Part shown: positions 46,303-54,138 of the stretch, piece by piece
How the letters are laid out: each line of letters begins with the position of its first letter
Position numbering within the stretch: the stretch's first letter is position 1
From: Brachybacterium ginsengisoli
Lineage (GTDB): Bacteria; Actinomycetota; Actinomycetes; Actinomycetales; Dermabacteraceae
Length of the DNA: 64,000 nt
Reading direction: 5' to 3'
Assembly (NCBI RefSeq): GCF_002407065.1
Contig: NZ_CP023564.1
Coordinates: 1,054,001-1,118,000, forward strand
Notes under the pieces: model-generated
The model's input: only the letters and a program-made list of their open reading frames with translations
What the model was told of the DNA's origin: nothing
Database searches by the model: none
Translations under genes and position numbers: made by a program

Positions 46303-47412
46303 TCAGGCGGTGAGCTCGCCGAACTCCTCGAGCAGCGGGAAGATCCTCGGGCCCATCTCGACCTGGGTGAGCAGCAGGCCCAGGGTCCCGTCGGGGTCGA
46401 CGTAGAAGTCGGTGCCCGCTCCGCCGGACCAGCCCCAGCGGCCGCGATGGGGACCGTCGGCCACCACGCACACCCCGAAGCCCCACCCGGTGCTCTCCCA
46501 GAACCCCGGGAAGAAGGAGTCCGGCTGCTTGGCGCCGGCGGGCACCTGATCGGTGCTCAGCATCGTCAGGTGCTCGGCGCTCACCAGCTCCCCGTCGCGG
46601 AGGGCGAGGAGGAAGCGCAGGTAGTCCGGCGCGGTGGAGAGCAGCTCGCTGTGGGACATGTCGTAGGGCGGGGCGCCCACGTGGAAGCCGCCGCCGACGG
46701 GCTCGCGCTCGACCAGCTCCTCGCCCTCGGCCCCGTACGCGGCCGGCAGCCGGTGCGCCTTCTCGCGCGGCACCGAGCTGCCGGTGTCCGGCATGCCCAG
46801 CGGATCGAACAGCGTGCGGCGGAGATGGGCCTCCAGGCTCTCGCCGGTCAGCCGCGAGAGCAGCACGCCGAGCAGCCCGAAGGAGTGGTGATAGCGCCAC
46901 ACCGTGCCCGGCTGGCCCACCAGCGGCAGCTCGGCGAGCGCGGCGAGCCAGTCATCGGCGCCGAGGCTCGGCGGCAGCGGCCCGGCCTCGGTGGCGTTCG
47001 CGGCCATGGCCTGCTGGAGGGGGCTCTCGGTGAGGATCATCCCGTACCCGGAGGTGCAGGTGAGCAGGTGACGCACGGTGATCGGGCCGTCGGCCGGGAC
47101 GGTGTCCTCGAGGTCGGAGCCGGGCGTGCGCAGCACCTGCGGCGCGGCGAGCTCCGGCAGCCAGGTCCCCACGGCGGAGTCGAGTTCGAGCTCGCCCTGC
47201 TCGATGAGCCGCAGCGTCGCCACGGCGGTGACCAGCTTCGTCATGGACTGGATGCGGATGATCGCGTCGGCCGGCATCGTCGGGCCGTCCACGGCCATCG
47301 ACCCGGCGGCGATCGGCACCGGATCGTGGCCGTACGCGATCACGGCTCCGGGGACGGTGCCCGCCTCGACGGCGCGGGCGAGGAGGGCGGCGGCGGGCGT
47401 CTGCTCGGACAT
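46303..47412 (-). CDS. Serine hydrolase of the beta-lactamase family (class C-like)
   Basis: 369-aa member of the beta-lactamase/D-alanyl-D-alanine carboxypeptidase superfamily. SxxK is SMTK at about 56-59 (IRIQSMTKLV), the second motif is WRYHHSFGLLG, and GWSGGAGTDFY resembles the third motif region. No signal peptide, so it is probably a cytoplasmic esterase or peptidase rather than a resistance enzyme. ATG 47412 follows TACTCT by 6 nt without a Shine-Dalgarno (leaderless). The long frame upstream is a shadow of pirin. Confidence 0.87.
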   Translation of the reverse strand: MSEQTPAAALLARAVEAGTVPGAVIAYGHDPVPIAAGSMAVDGPTMPADAIIRIQSMTKLVTAVATLRLIEQGELELDSAVGTWLPELAAPQVLRTPGSDLEDTVPADGPITVRHLLTCTSGYGMILTESPLQQAMAANATEAGPLPPSLGADDWLAALAELPLVGQPGTVWRYHHSFGLLGVLLSRLTGESLEAHLRRTLFDPLGMPDTGSSVPREKAHRLPAAYGAEGEELVEREPVGGGFHVGAPPYDMSHSELLSTAPDYLRFLLALRDGELVSAEHLTMLSTDQVPAGAKQPDSFFPGFWESTGWGFGVCVVADGPHRGRWGWSGGAGTDFYVDPDGTLGLLLTQVEMGPRIFPLLEEFGELTA

Positions 47413-47418
47413 GCGCTC

Positions 47419-47424
47419 AGAGTA
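47419..47424 (-). promoter_or_regulatory. -10 box of leaderless beta-lactamase-like gene
   Basis: TACTCT on the minus strand, six bases before ATG 47412. Confidence 0.5.
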
Positions 47425-47478
47425 GGGCGGGCGGTGCCGGACCACCAGAGCGCCCCGGCGGCGACGGAGGATCCTCTC

Positions 47479-47484
47479 TACACT
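47479..47484 (+). promoter_or_regulatory. -10 box of leaderless pirin gene
   Basis: TACACT, six bases before ATG 47491. It and the divergent -10 above lie 54 bp apart, so two leaderless starts share one 78-bp intergenic region. Confidence 0.5.
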
Positions 47485-47490
47485 CGCCCC

Positions 47491-48537
47491 ATGAGCGCCT
47501 TCGAAGAATTCGTGCTGCTGGAGCCCCGCGAGGTTCCGCTCGGAGGCCCGCGCGGCATGACCGTGCACCGCACCCTCCCCGCGAAGCGGACCTCGCTCAT
47601 CGGCGCCTGGTGCTTCGTGGACCATTTCGGCCCTGACGACGTCTCCGGCTCCGACGGGATGCAGGTGCCCCGGCACCCGCACACCGGCCTCGCGACCGTG
47701 TCGTGGCTGTTCGAGGGCGCGATCACGCACCGCGACTCGCTGGGCAGCCACGCCTTGGTGCGGCCCGGCGACGTGGACATCATGGTCGCCGGCTCCGGCA
47801 TCACCCACTCGGAGTACTCCGTCCCCGACACCACGATCCTGCACGGCGTCCAGCTCTGGTACGCCCTGCCGGACCGCACCCGCTTCCGTGACCAGGCCTT
47901 CCAGGTCTCCACCCCGCCCGAGATCGGGACCGACGCGGTGCGTGCCCGTGTGGGTCTCGGCGGCCTCCGCGCCACCCTCGAGGACGGCACCGTGCTCGAG
48001 GACCGCAGCGAGGTCGAGACCGACACCCCGCTCGGCATGGTCCAGCTGGACCTGCGCGCCGGCACCACCGTGCGCCTCGACCTCGAGCCCGGGCACGAGC
48101 ACGGCCTGCTCGTGGATCGCGGCGCCGCCCGGCTCCGGGCCGGCGTGAGCACGGCGGAGATCGCGCAGCGGGAGCTGATGGTGCTGCCCGACGGCGTCTC
48201 GCAGCTGGAGATCCGTGCGGCCGACGGCGAGGACCTCCGCGCGATGCTGCTCTCCGGGGAGCCGCTGGGCGAGGACATCATCATGTGGTGGAACTTCGTG
48301 GGTCGCACTCACGAGGAGATCGCCGCGTTCCGGGCCCGCTACCAGGCCGAGATCGGTGCGGAGGGTACGCTCGCGGAGGCTCCGATCCACCCGGACGCCA
48401 GGGCGCGCGGCGGCCTCGCCGCCGATGCCGAGCAGTTCGGCCCCTTCGCCCCGCACACCCCCGCGGCCCTGCCCGCCCCCACGCTCCCGAACGGCCACCT
48501 GCGCTCGCGCGGCCGGATCGGACTCCCGAAGGACTGA
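47491..48537 (+). CDS. Pirin family protein
   Basis: 348-aa double cupin. The N-terminal cupin holds the metal ligands: HPHTGLATVSWLFEGAITHRDS (His cluster, about 58-79) and AGSGITHSEYS; HGVQLWYALP follows. The pirin C-terminal cupin continues to about 290 (IIMWWNFVGRTHEEI). Function in bacteria varies (quercetinase-like activity or regulation). The methyltransferase gene starts 4 nt after its stop, suggesting one transcript. Confidence 0.92.
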   Translation: MSAFEEFVLLEPREVPLGGPRGMTVHRTLPAKRTSLIGAWCFVDHFGPDDVSGSDGMQVPRHPHTGLATVSWLFEGAITHRDSLGSHALVRPGDVDIMVAGSGITHSEYSVPDTTILHGVQLWYALPDRTRFRDQAFQVSTPPEIGTDAVRARVGLGGLRATLEDGTVLEDRSEVETDTPLGMVQLDLRAGTTVRLDLEPGHEHGLLVDRGAARLRAGVSTAEIAQRELMVLPDGVSQLEIRAADGEDLRAMLLSGEPLGEDIIMWWNFVGRTHEEIAAFRARYQAEIGAEGTLAEAPIHPDARARGGLAADAEQFGPFAPHTPAALPAPTLPNGHLRSRGRIGLPKD

Positions 48538-48541
48538 ACCC

Positions 48542-49777
48542 GTGATCCACACCTCCGCCGCTGACCCCTTCGAGGACGATCCGCTCGACGGCGTCGACGC
48601 CCCGCCGGTCCCTGTCGCGCCCACGGGACCGGACCAGACCGATCGCGTGATCATCGCTGCGGCGGAGGAGGCCGGGATCGGCTGTCCCTGCGATGTGCTC
48701 GTCGTCGACGATGCGACCGGGGAGCTGACCGCCTTCGCCCTCCGGGCGCTCGCGGACCATCCCGAGGCGACGGTGCTGAGCTGGGCCACCTCCCGGGCTC
48801 TGGCCGTTCGCTTGCGGGAGCGATTCGCCGACGCCCTCGCCGCGGGCCGGCTGCAGGTGCCGGCCGGACCTTCGCCGATGCCGCTCGAGGCCGCCGCGAC
48901 CGGGATCGAGCCGCATCTGGTGCTCATGCGCCTGCCCAAGGCCGTCCACGCCCTCGAGGACCGGGTGCGGCGCCTGGCCGCCGCCTCGCAGGGGGAGGGC
49001 CGGGACCACCTCGAAGTGATCGCGGGCGGCCGGGTCAAGCACATGACCCGTCGGCAGAACGAGGTGCTCGGCGAGGTGTTCGGGGAGGTGAGGGCGAGCC
49101 GCGGGATCGGGAAGTCCCGCGCCCTGATCGGCAGCGGGGTGCGCGCCGGCGTCACGATGCCGATGCCGACCGAGGGGAGCGCCCGGATCTCGGTGCGCGG
49201 CACCGCTCACGAGCTGCCGCTGCGGGGGAACGGGGCCGTGTTCGGCGCCGCCACGGCCGACGCCGGCAGCCTCCTGCTCCTCGACGCCCTGGACCGCGCT
49301 CTCGGGGGCGGAGAGCTCGACGGGGTCGGCGAGCCCGGCGGATCCGCCCGGGCGATCGACCTCGGGAGCGGGAACGGCCTGATGACCGCCTATCTCGCCG
49401 TAGCGCTGCCCGACGCCTCGGTGCTCGGCACCGACCTCGACGCCGACGCGGTCGCGTCCACCGCGTCGACCCTCGCCGCCGCCGGCCTGGACCGCGCGGG
49501 TGTGGAGGTCTCCTGGGACGACGCGGCCTCCCTCCAGGAGGACGCAAGCGCCGACCTGATGCTGCTGAACCCGCCCTTCCACGACGGCACGGCGGTCGAT
49601 GCGACCCTCGTCCAGGGCCTGCTCGACGCCGCCGCCCGCGTGCTGCGCCCTGGCGGGCAGCTGTGGTTCGTGCACAACTCCCACCTGCGCTACCGCCCCG
49701 AGCTCGGAGCGCGGTTCGCGACCGTGGAGCAGCGCGCCCGCGACCGCCGCTTCACCGTGCTCAGCGCGGTGCGCTGA
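48542..49777 (+). CDS. rRNA (guanine-N2)-methyltransferase, RsmC/RlmG-like
   Basis: 411-aa protein: a degenerate N-terminal methyltransferase-like half and an active C-terminal Rossmann half with AIDLGSGNGLMTAYLAVALP (SAM loop, about 272-291) and the catalytic LLNPPFHDG (about 341-349). This architecture belongs to RsmC (16S G1207) and RlmG (23S G1835); which one is unclear. GTG start 48542 directly after pirin. No signal or membrane segments. Confidence 0.85.
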   Translation: MIHTSAADPFEDDPLDGVDAPPVPVAPTGPDQTDRVIIAAAEEAGIGCPCDVLVVDDATGELTAFALRALADHPEATVLSWATSRALAVRLRERFADALAAGRLQVPAGPSPMPLEAAATGIEPHLVLMRLPKAVHALEDRVRRLAAASQGEGRDHLEVIAGGRVKHMTRRQNEVLGEVFGEVRASRGIGKSRALIGSGVRAGVTMPMPTEGSARISVRGTAHELPLRGNGAVFGAATADAGSLLLLDALDRALGGGELDGVGEPGGSARAIDLGSGNGLMTAYLAVALPDASVLGTDLDADAVASTASTLAAAGLDRAGVEVSWDDAASLQEDASADLMLLNPPFHDGTAVDATLVQGLLDAAARVLRPGGQLWFVHNSHLRYRPELGARFATVEQRARDRRFTVLSAVR

Positions 49778-49804
49778 CCCGCGCGGCCAGGAGGCGGGAG
49801 CGGC

Positions 49805-50437
49805 ATGAGGATGTACCTGTCGTCCTACCAGCTCGGCGAGCACGGAGAACGACTGCGCACCATGGTGCGCGGTGACCGACGAGGACTCGTGATCGCCAAC
49901 GCCCTGGACGGCTGTGCCGACGACCGCCGGGAGGCGGACACCCGACGGCAGATCGCCCTGCTCGCGGAGCTGGGCCTCACGGCGAGGGACCTCGACCTGC
50001 GCGAGCACGACGCGAGCACGATCCGGAACGCCGTGGGCGCTCCGGACTTCCTGTGGATCCGCGGCGGGAACGTGTTCACCCTGAGGATGGCGCTGGCCCG
50101 CTCGGGCATGGACGAGGTGATCCTCGAGGGTCTGCGCGAGGACCGCTTCGTGTACGCGGGCTTCAGCGCCGGCGCGTGCGTCCTCGCGCCGTCCCTCGCC
50201 GGGCTCGAGCACTGCGATCCGGTGGGCCCCTGCATCGCCGAGCACGGCGGGGTGAGGTACGACGGTCTCGGCGTGCTCGATCGACCCGTGGTCCCGCACC
50301 TGGACTCGCCGCGTCATCCGGAGACCGAGCTGCTCGGCGAGGTGGCCCGCCGGTACGAGGCGGCCGGCACGTCGTACTGGGCCCTGCGGGACGGCCAGGT
50401 GCTGATCGTCGACGGAGAGGACTCACTGGTCCTCTGA
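49805..50437 (+). CDS. pepE: Peptidase E (S51 dipeptidase)
   Basis: 210-aa cytoplasmic Asp-dipeptidase-like protein. Nucleophile elbow YAGFSAGACVLAP (Ser in GFSAGA, about 121), the conserved LWIRGGNVFTLR and the VVPHLDSPRH His define the family. GGAGGCGGGAGCGGC precedes ATG 49805. It converges with purQ across a hairpin. Confidence 0.9.
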   Translation: MRMYLSSYQLGEHGERLRTMVRGDRRGLVIANALDGCADDRREADTRRQIALLAELGLTARDLDLREHDASTIRNAVGAPDFLWIRGGNVFTLRMALARSGMDEVILEGLREDRFVYAGFSAGACVLAPSLAGLEHCDPVGPCIAEHGGVRYDGLGVLDRPVVPHLDSPRHPETELLGEVARRYEAAGTSYWALRDGQVLIVDGEDSLVL

Positions 50438-50478
50438 GCGGCGCCGTGGCGGCGGTGGTCCAGCGGCACCCCTGCGAC

Positions 50479-50514
50479 GAGCGCCGCCCCACCCTGGTGG
50501 GCGGGACGGCGCTC
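50479..50514. terminator. Terminator between pepE and purQ
   Basis: GAGCGCCG-CCCCACC pairs with GGTGGG-CGGGA-CGGCGCTC around a two-base loop, with an internal bulge. Serves convergent genes. Confidence 0.6.
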
Positions 50515-50537
50515 GGGAGATGGTGCGCTGGGGGTGG

Positions 50538-51263
50538 TCAGGCCACCATGCTGCGCAGCACCGAGGTGAACATGGCCAGGCCGTCGATCCCGGAGCGGGT
50601 GCCCTCGCCGGGCTGGTCCGGGCCGAAGCCGGCCTCGACCGCGTGCTCGGGATGCGGCATCAGGCCCACCACGTTGCCCTCGGCGTTGGTGATGCCGGCG
50701 ATGTCGTGGCGCGAGCCGTTGGGGTTGGCCTCGAAGCCGGCGGGACCGTGGGAGGCGCCGGCGACGTAGCGGAAGACGACCCGGCCCTCGGCCTCGAGCT
50801 CGGCGAGGGTGCGCTCGTCGGCCACGTACTGGCCGTCCTGGTTCTTCAGCGGGATCCGGATGACCTGGCCCGCGTCGTACCCGGTGGTCCAGGCGGTGCG
50901 GTTGTTCTCCACCGCGAGGGGCTGGTCGCGGCACAGGAACGAGCGGTGCGCGTTCTTGATCATCGCACCGGGCAGCAGATGGGTCTCGCACAGGATCTGG
51001 AAGCCGTTGCAGATGCCGAGCACGGGCATCCCGCCCTTCGCCGCATCCACCACCTTCTCCATCACCGGGGCGAAGCCGCTGATGGCGCCCGCACGGAGGT
51101 AGTCGCCGTAGGAGAAGCCGCCGGGCAGCACGATCGCCTCGACGCCCTGCAGATCGTCCTCGCCGTGCCACAGCGCGACCGGCTCGGCGCCGGCGATCCG
51201 CACCGCGCGCAGCGCGTCCCGGTCGTCCAGAGTGCCCGGGAAGGTCACCACACCGATGCGCAT
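50538..51263 (-). CDS. purQ: Phosphoribosylformylglycinamidine synthase subunit PurQ
   Basis: Glutaminase subunit of FGAM synthase (241 aa), class I amidotransferase. Nucleophile Cys in [11 protein letters not shown] (about 90), oxyanion [12 protein letters not shown], and the HPE triad end [13 protein letters not shown] 51263 overlaps the purS stop by one base. Partner purL is 14 kb away, an unlinked arrangement. Confidence 0.95.
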   Translation of the reverse strand: MRIGVVTFPGTLDDRDALRAVRIAGAEPVALWHGEDDLQGVEAIVLPGGFSYGDYLRAGAISGFAPVMEKVVDAAKGGMPVLGICNGFQILCETHLLPGAMIKNAHRSFLCRDQPLAVENNRTAWTTGYDAGQVIRIPLKNQDGQYVADERTLAELEAEGRVVFRYVAGASHGPAGFEANPNGSRHDIAGITNAEGNVVGLMPHPEHAVEAGFGPDQPGEGTRSGIDGLAMFTSVLRSMVA

Positions 51264-51535
51264 CAGGCCTGCGCCTTCCCGTGGGCCGCGTCCTCGACCT
51301 CGATCGCGACGACGTCCTCGATGACCGGATTGGACAGCAGCGTCTCGGCGGCCTCGCGGAGGGTGGCGAGCACCTGCTCGGTCACCTCGCCCTCGACCTC
51401 GAGCTCGAACCGCTTGCCCTGGCGGACCGAGGCGATGCCCTCGAAGCCCAGACGCGGCAGCGCGGCGGCGACCGCCTTGCCCTGCGGGTCGAGGATCTCC
51501 GGCTTGGGCATGACGTGGACCACGACACGTGGCAT
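51263..51535 (-). CDS. purS: Phosphoribosylformylglycinamidine synthase subunit PurS
   Basis: PurS (90 aa) bridges PurL and Pur[24 protein letters not shown] is typical. AGGAGAG lies ahead of ATG 51535. A TACGAT hexamer (51651-51646, minus) is a candidate -10, giving a leader of about 100 nt. The divergent region 51536-51775 also holds TAGGTT (51737-51742), a -10 candidate for the MBL-fold gene. Confidence 0.93.
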   Translation of the reverse strand: MPRVVVHVMPKPEILDPQGKAVAAALPRLGFEGIASVRQGKRFELEVEGEVTEQVLATLREAAETLLSNPVIEDVVAIEVEDAAHGKAQA

Positions 51536-51645
51536 GGGTGCTCTCCTGGGGGACGACGGCCTCGGGGCGGGCCTGACGGACGAGTGCTGCGGGACGATGC
51601 GCCGTCGGCGCCCGGGGCGGCCGACGGGACGGACCCGACCCGCTC

Positions 51646-51651
51646 ATCGTA
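51646..51651 (-). promoter_or_regulatory. Candidate -10 of purSQ
   Basis: TACGAT on the minus strand about 110 nt before purS; no clear -35. Confidence 0.3.
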
Positions 51652-51775
51652 CCGATCCGTGGCGTCCCCGCGGGGGACCGCCCACCGTGCGATCGGCCTC
51701 CTCGCCCGAGCACTGGGCAGGAGGCGGCGACGGCGATAGGTTCGGGACATCCACGACCCCTTCCGGGAGGAACCG

Positions 51776-52501
51776 ATGAAGATCCGCCACCTCGTCCACT
51801 CCTGCCTGCTCGTCGAGATCGCCGGGCGGCACCTGCTCGTCGATCCCGGCGGCTTCAGCGCCGAGGCGGTGCGCGCGCTCGGACCCGAGGCGCTCTCCGC
51901 CCTGGACGCCGTGCTGGTCACCCACCAGCACCCCGACCATCTCGACCGGGACCTGCTGGACGAGGTGCTGGCGCTGGCCCCCGGGATCGTGGTGATCGCG
52001 GAGCCGGAGACCGCCGCCCAGCTGACCGAGGCGGGGGAGGGCGCACGCCCCGTGCCGACCGAGCGGGTGCTCCCGCTGCGCGCCGGTGAGCTGCACGAGC
52101 TGCCCGCGCTGGACGGCGAGGACGCCGTGCGGATCCGCGCCGTCGGCGGCCGTCACGCGATCATCCACCCCGACATCCCCCGCGTGGGCAACTGCGGTCT
52201 GGTCCTCGAGGCGGGGGGCGGCCCGCGCCTGGGCATCACCGGCGACTCCCTCGAGCCGGTGCAGGAGTTCCACGGCATCGACGTGCTCGCCTTCGCCGTC
52301 GTCGCCCCCTGGTCGAAGGTGGCCGAGACGATCGACTTCCTGCGCGCCGTGAACCCGGTGCTCGCGCTGCCGGTGCACGACGCGGTCGCGAGCGCCGCCG
52401 GTCGCCCGATCTTCCTGCGCCAGTCCACGAACCTCGCACCGGAGGGCACCGAGGTGCGCGACTGGGGCGCCGATGCGACCGTCGAGGTCGGCGGGGCCTG
52501 A
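51776..52501 (+). CDS. MBL-fold metal-dependent hydrolase (UlaG-like)
   Basis: 241-aa metallo-beta-lactamase-fold protein of the short UlaG/ComA-like group. Metal motif [11 protein letters not shown] at about 50-60 (HxHxDH), then [19 protein letters not shown] and GITGDS, and C-terminal [11 protein letters not shown] (last His). Substrate unknown. GGGAGGAACC precedes ATG 51776. Confidence 0.87.
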   Translation: MKIRHLVHSCLLVEIAGRHLLVDPGGFSAEAVRALGPEALSALDAVLVTHQHPDHLDRDLLDEVLALAPGIVVIAEPETAAQLTEAGEGARPVPTERVLPLRAGELHELPALDGEDAVRIRAVGGRHAIIHPDIPRVGNCGLVLEAGGGPRLGITGDSLEPVQEFHGIDVLAFAVVAPWSKVAETIDFLRAVNPVLALPVHDAVASAAGRPIFLRQSTNLAPEGTEVRDWGADATVEVGGA

Positions 52502-52570
52502 TCCCGGGGAGAGCCGCGGTGCGGACCGCCCTGCTCCGCGCCCGACGGGCCGGGGTACGGTGGCTGCGTG

Positions 52571-52660
52571 CACGGGAGTCCGGTGAGCCGGGCTGAGAGG
52601 GAGTTCTCCAACTCCGACCGTAGAACCTGATCCGGATCATGCCGGCGCAGGGAGCTCCGC
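52571..52660 (+). promoter_or_regulatory. TPP (thiamine pyrophosphate) riboswitch
   Basis: THI-box aptamer: GGCTGAGAGGGAG (CUGAGA core) for the pyrimidine-binding arm, a short GAGTTCTCCAACTC stem, and ACCTGATCCGGATCATGCC plus GGCGCAGGGAG for the pyrophosphate arm. A -10 TACGGT at 52556-52561 would start the RNA just ahead. When TPP is bound it should switch off the thiamine/HMP transporter genes. Confidence 0.95.
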
Positions 52661-52673
52661 CGAGCGAAGGTCG

Positions 52674-52706
52674 CCGGGTGCCCGTGCCTCCGTCGAAAGG
52701 CACCGG
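52674..52706 (+). promoter_or_regulatory. Expression-platform hairpin over ykoF ribosome binding site
   Basis: CCGGGTGCC (52674-52682) can pair with GGCACCGG (52699-52706), burying the AAAGG Shine-Dalgarno ahead of ATG 52709. This suggests control of translation initiation. Structure inferred, not folded computationally. Confidence 0.5.
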
Positions 52707-52708
52707 AC

Positions 52709-53476
52709 ATGGCCCCCACACCCGTCGGCACCCCCGCTCCGCCCACCGCGCCCGGCGGGCGCCCCGATCCCGCTGCGACTCCCGATCCCACCGCGACTGC
52801 CGATCCCACTGCGTCTCCCGATCCCGCTGCGTCTGCCGATCCCACTGCGACTCCGCTCGGATTCGGTGTCGGCGCCCGGCTGACCGCTTCCGTCATGACC
52901 GAGGACTACGCCCGCGTGCTGACGGGCATCCTCTCCCGCCTGGACGACACCGGGCTGGTGCACGAGACCGGGGACGTCTCCACCTATGTGGGCGGCCACG
53001 AGAGCCAGCTGCAGCGCTATCTGATCGACCTCGCCGAGGACCTCGCGCGCACCGAGCACCACGCCTCGCTCGCGGTGACCCTGTCCCGCGGCTGCCCCGG
53101 CGAGGTAGCCTGCGAGCTGCCCGGCGGCGCAGGACCCCGCAGCACCGAGGTGCCCGCTCCCCGCCGCACCGGCCGGTACGCCACCGCCGAATGGGCGCTG
53201 TACCCGCTGGCCGACCAGGTCTCCGCCGACGGCACCGCCCCGGACCACATGCGCGACATCTACGCCGCGATCGACCACGCCCGCGACCTCGGGACCTTCC
53301 GCGGCTCCGCCCACTTCGTCACCCGCCTCGAGGGCGACATCGGCGACGTGATCGCCACCGCGGTGGCCGGATGGCTGCTGGTGGGCCGCAGCGTCCAGCA
53401 CGTCACCAGCCATCTCACCCTCTCCCTGAACAGCCCCTCCCACGAGGTGCGCGAGCTCGACGGGGCGACGCGATGA
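52709..53476 (+). CDS. ykoF: Thiamine/HMP-binding protein YkoF
   Basis: 255-aa protein with two ACT-like YkoF domains: about 51-140 (GVGARLTASVMTEDYARVL...; SRGCPGEVACELP) and about 155-240 (YATAEWALYPLADQVS...; HVTSHLTLSLNSPS). Bacillus YkoF binds thiamine and its pyrimidine precursor. The first 50 residues are absent from the Bacillus protein and consist of five 6-residue repeats DP(A/T)A(T/S)(P/A). First gene of the riboswitch operon; the ykoE ATG overlaps its stop. Confidence 0.9.
   Translation: MAPTPVGTPAPPTAPGGRPDPAATPDPTATADPTASPDPAASADPTATPLGFGVGARLTASVMTEDYARVLTGILSRLDDTGLVHETGDVSTYVGGHESQLQRYLIDLAEDLARTEHHASLAVTLSRGCPGEVACELPGGAGPRSTEVPAPRRTGRYATAEWALYPLADQVSADGTAPDHMRDIYAAIDHARDLGTFRGSAHFVTRLEGDIGDVIATAVAGWLLVGRSVQHVTSHLTLSLNSPSHEVRELDGATR
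52764..52853 (+). repeat. Five 18-bp tandem repeats in ykoF 5' end
   Basis: Units of 18 bp starting CCGATCCC at 52764, 52782, 52800, 52818 and 52836, differing at a few bases. In frame, they encode a Pro/Asp/Ala/Thr-rich N-terminal tail. Repeat number can change without a frameshift. Confidence 0.9.
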
Positions 53477-54138
53477 CCGCCGCCCCGACCGCACGGACCT
53501 CCTCGACGGAGCCCGCCGCACGCCGCTCCCGCCTCTCGCTGCGGGAGATCGTGCTGGTGGTGGTGCTCGGCGTGGTGTTCGGCTTCCTCTACTGGGTGTT
53601 CGTGCAGGCCTGGAACGCGCTCGCGATCGCGATGGGACCCGCCGGCGACCTCGCCCAGCACGTCCTGTTCGGGTCCTGGCTGCTGGTGGGACCGATCGCG
53701 ATCATGATCCTGCGCCGCCCCGGCGTGGGGATCCTCGCCGAGATCCTCGCGGCCGTCATCGAGGTGATCTTCCTGGGCAGCCCCGTGGGCCCGCTGCTGG
53801 TGCTCGCCGCGGCCCTGCAGGGCATCGGCAGCGAGCTGCCCTTCGCCCTGACCCGCTACCGCCGCTACGGCTGGGGCGTCTTCGCGGCCTCCGGGGCCCT
53901 CGGCGCGGGTCTGGTGTTCTTCTGGACCGCGTACCGGATGGGCTGGTACGGGCAGGATCTGCTCACGCTGCGGCTCGGGGTGCAGGTGCTCTCCGGGATC
54001 GTGCTCGGCGGACTGCTGGCGCGGGTGATCGTGCGCGCCCTCGAGCGCACCGGGGTGCTCGCGAACTTCGCGATCGGCGCCGCGTCGACCGGCGAGGGCG
54101 CTGAAGCTGACGGGATCCCGCAGCGTCGTGTCCGCTGA
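53473..54138 (+). CDS. ykoE: ECF transporter S component YkoE
   Basis: Membrane substrate-binding S component (221 aa) of the HMP/thiamine ECF transporter, with five to six hydrophobic segments beginning LSLREIVLVVVLGVVFGFLY. FGFLYWVFVQAWN and LQGIGSELPFALTRYRRYGW are typical of YkoE. It overlaps ykoF by 4 nt and the fused ATPase gene by 11 nt. Confidence 0.9.
   Translation: MTAAPTARTSSTEPAARRSRLSLREIVLVVVLGVVFGFLYWVFVQAWNALAIAMGPAGDLAQHVLFGSWLLVGPIAIMILRRPGVGILAEILAAVIEVIFLGSPVGPLLVLAAALQGIGSELPFALTRYRRYGWGVFAASGALGAGLVFFWTAYRMGWYGQDLLTLRLGVQVLSGIVLGGLLARVIVRALERTGVLANFAIGAASTGEGAEADGIPQRRVR

Noticed and set aside
46303..47412. Antibiotic-resistance beta-lactamase
   Set aside because: No signal peptide and only superfamily-level motifs; most such actinobacterial proteins are esterases or peptidases.
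46303..49203. 966-codon minus frame continuing beyond the beta-lactamase-like start
   Set aside because: The part beyond 47412 is antisense to pirin and the methyltransferase and lacks beta-lactamase features; the leaderless -10 supports the ATG at 47412.
52764..52853. Possible CRISPR-like array
   Set aside because: Five contiguous 18-bp units without spacers and in frame with ykoF; a coding tandem repeat.
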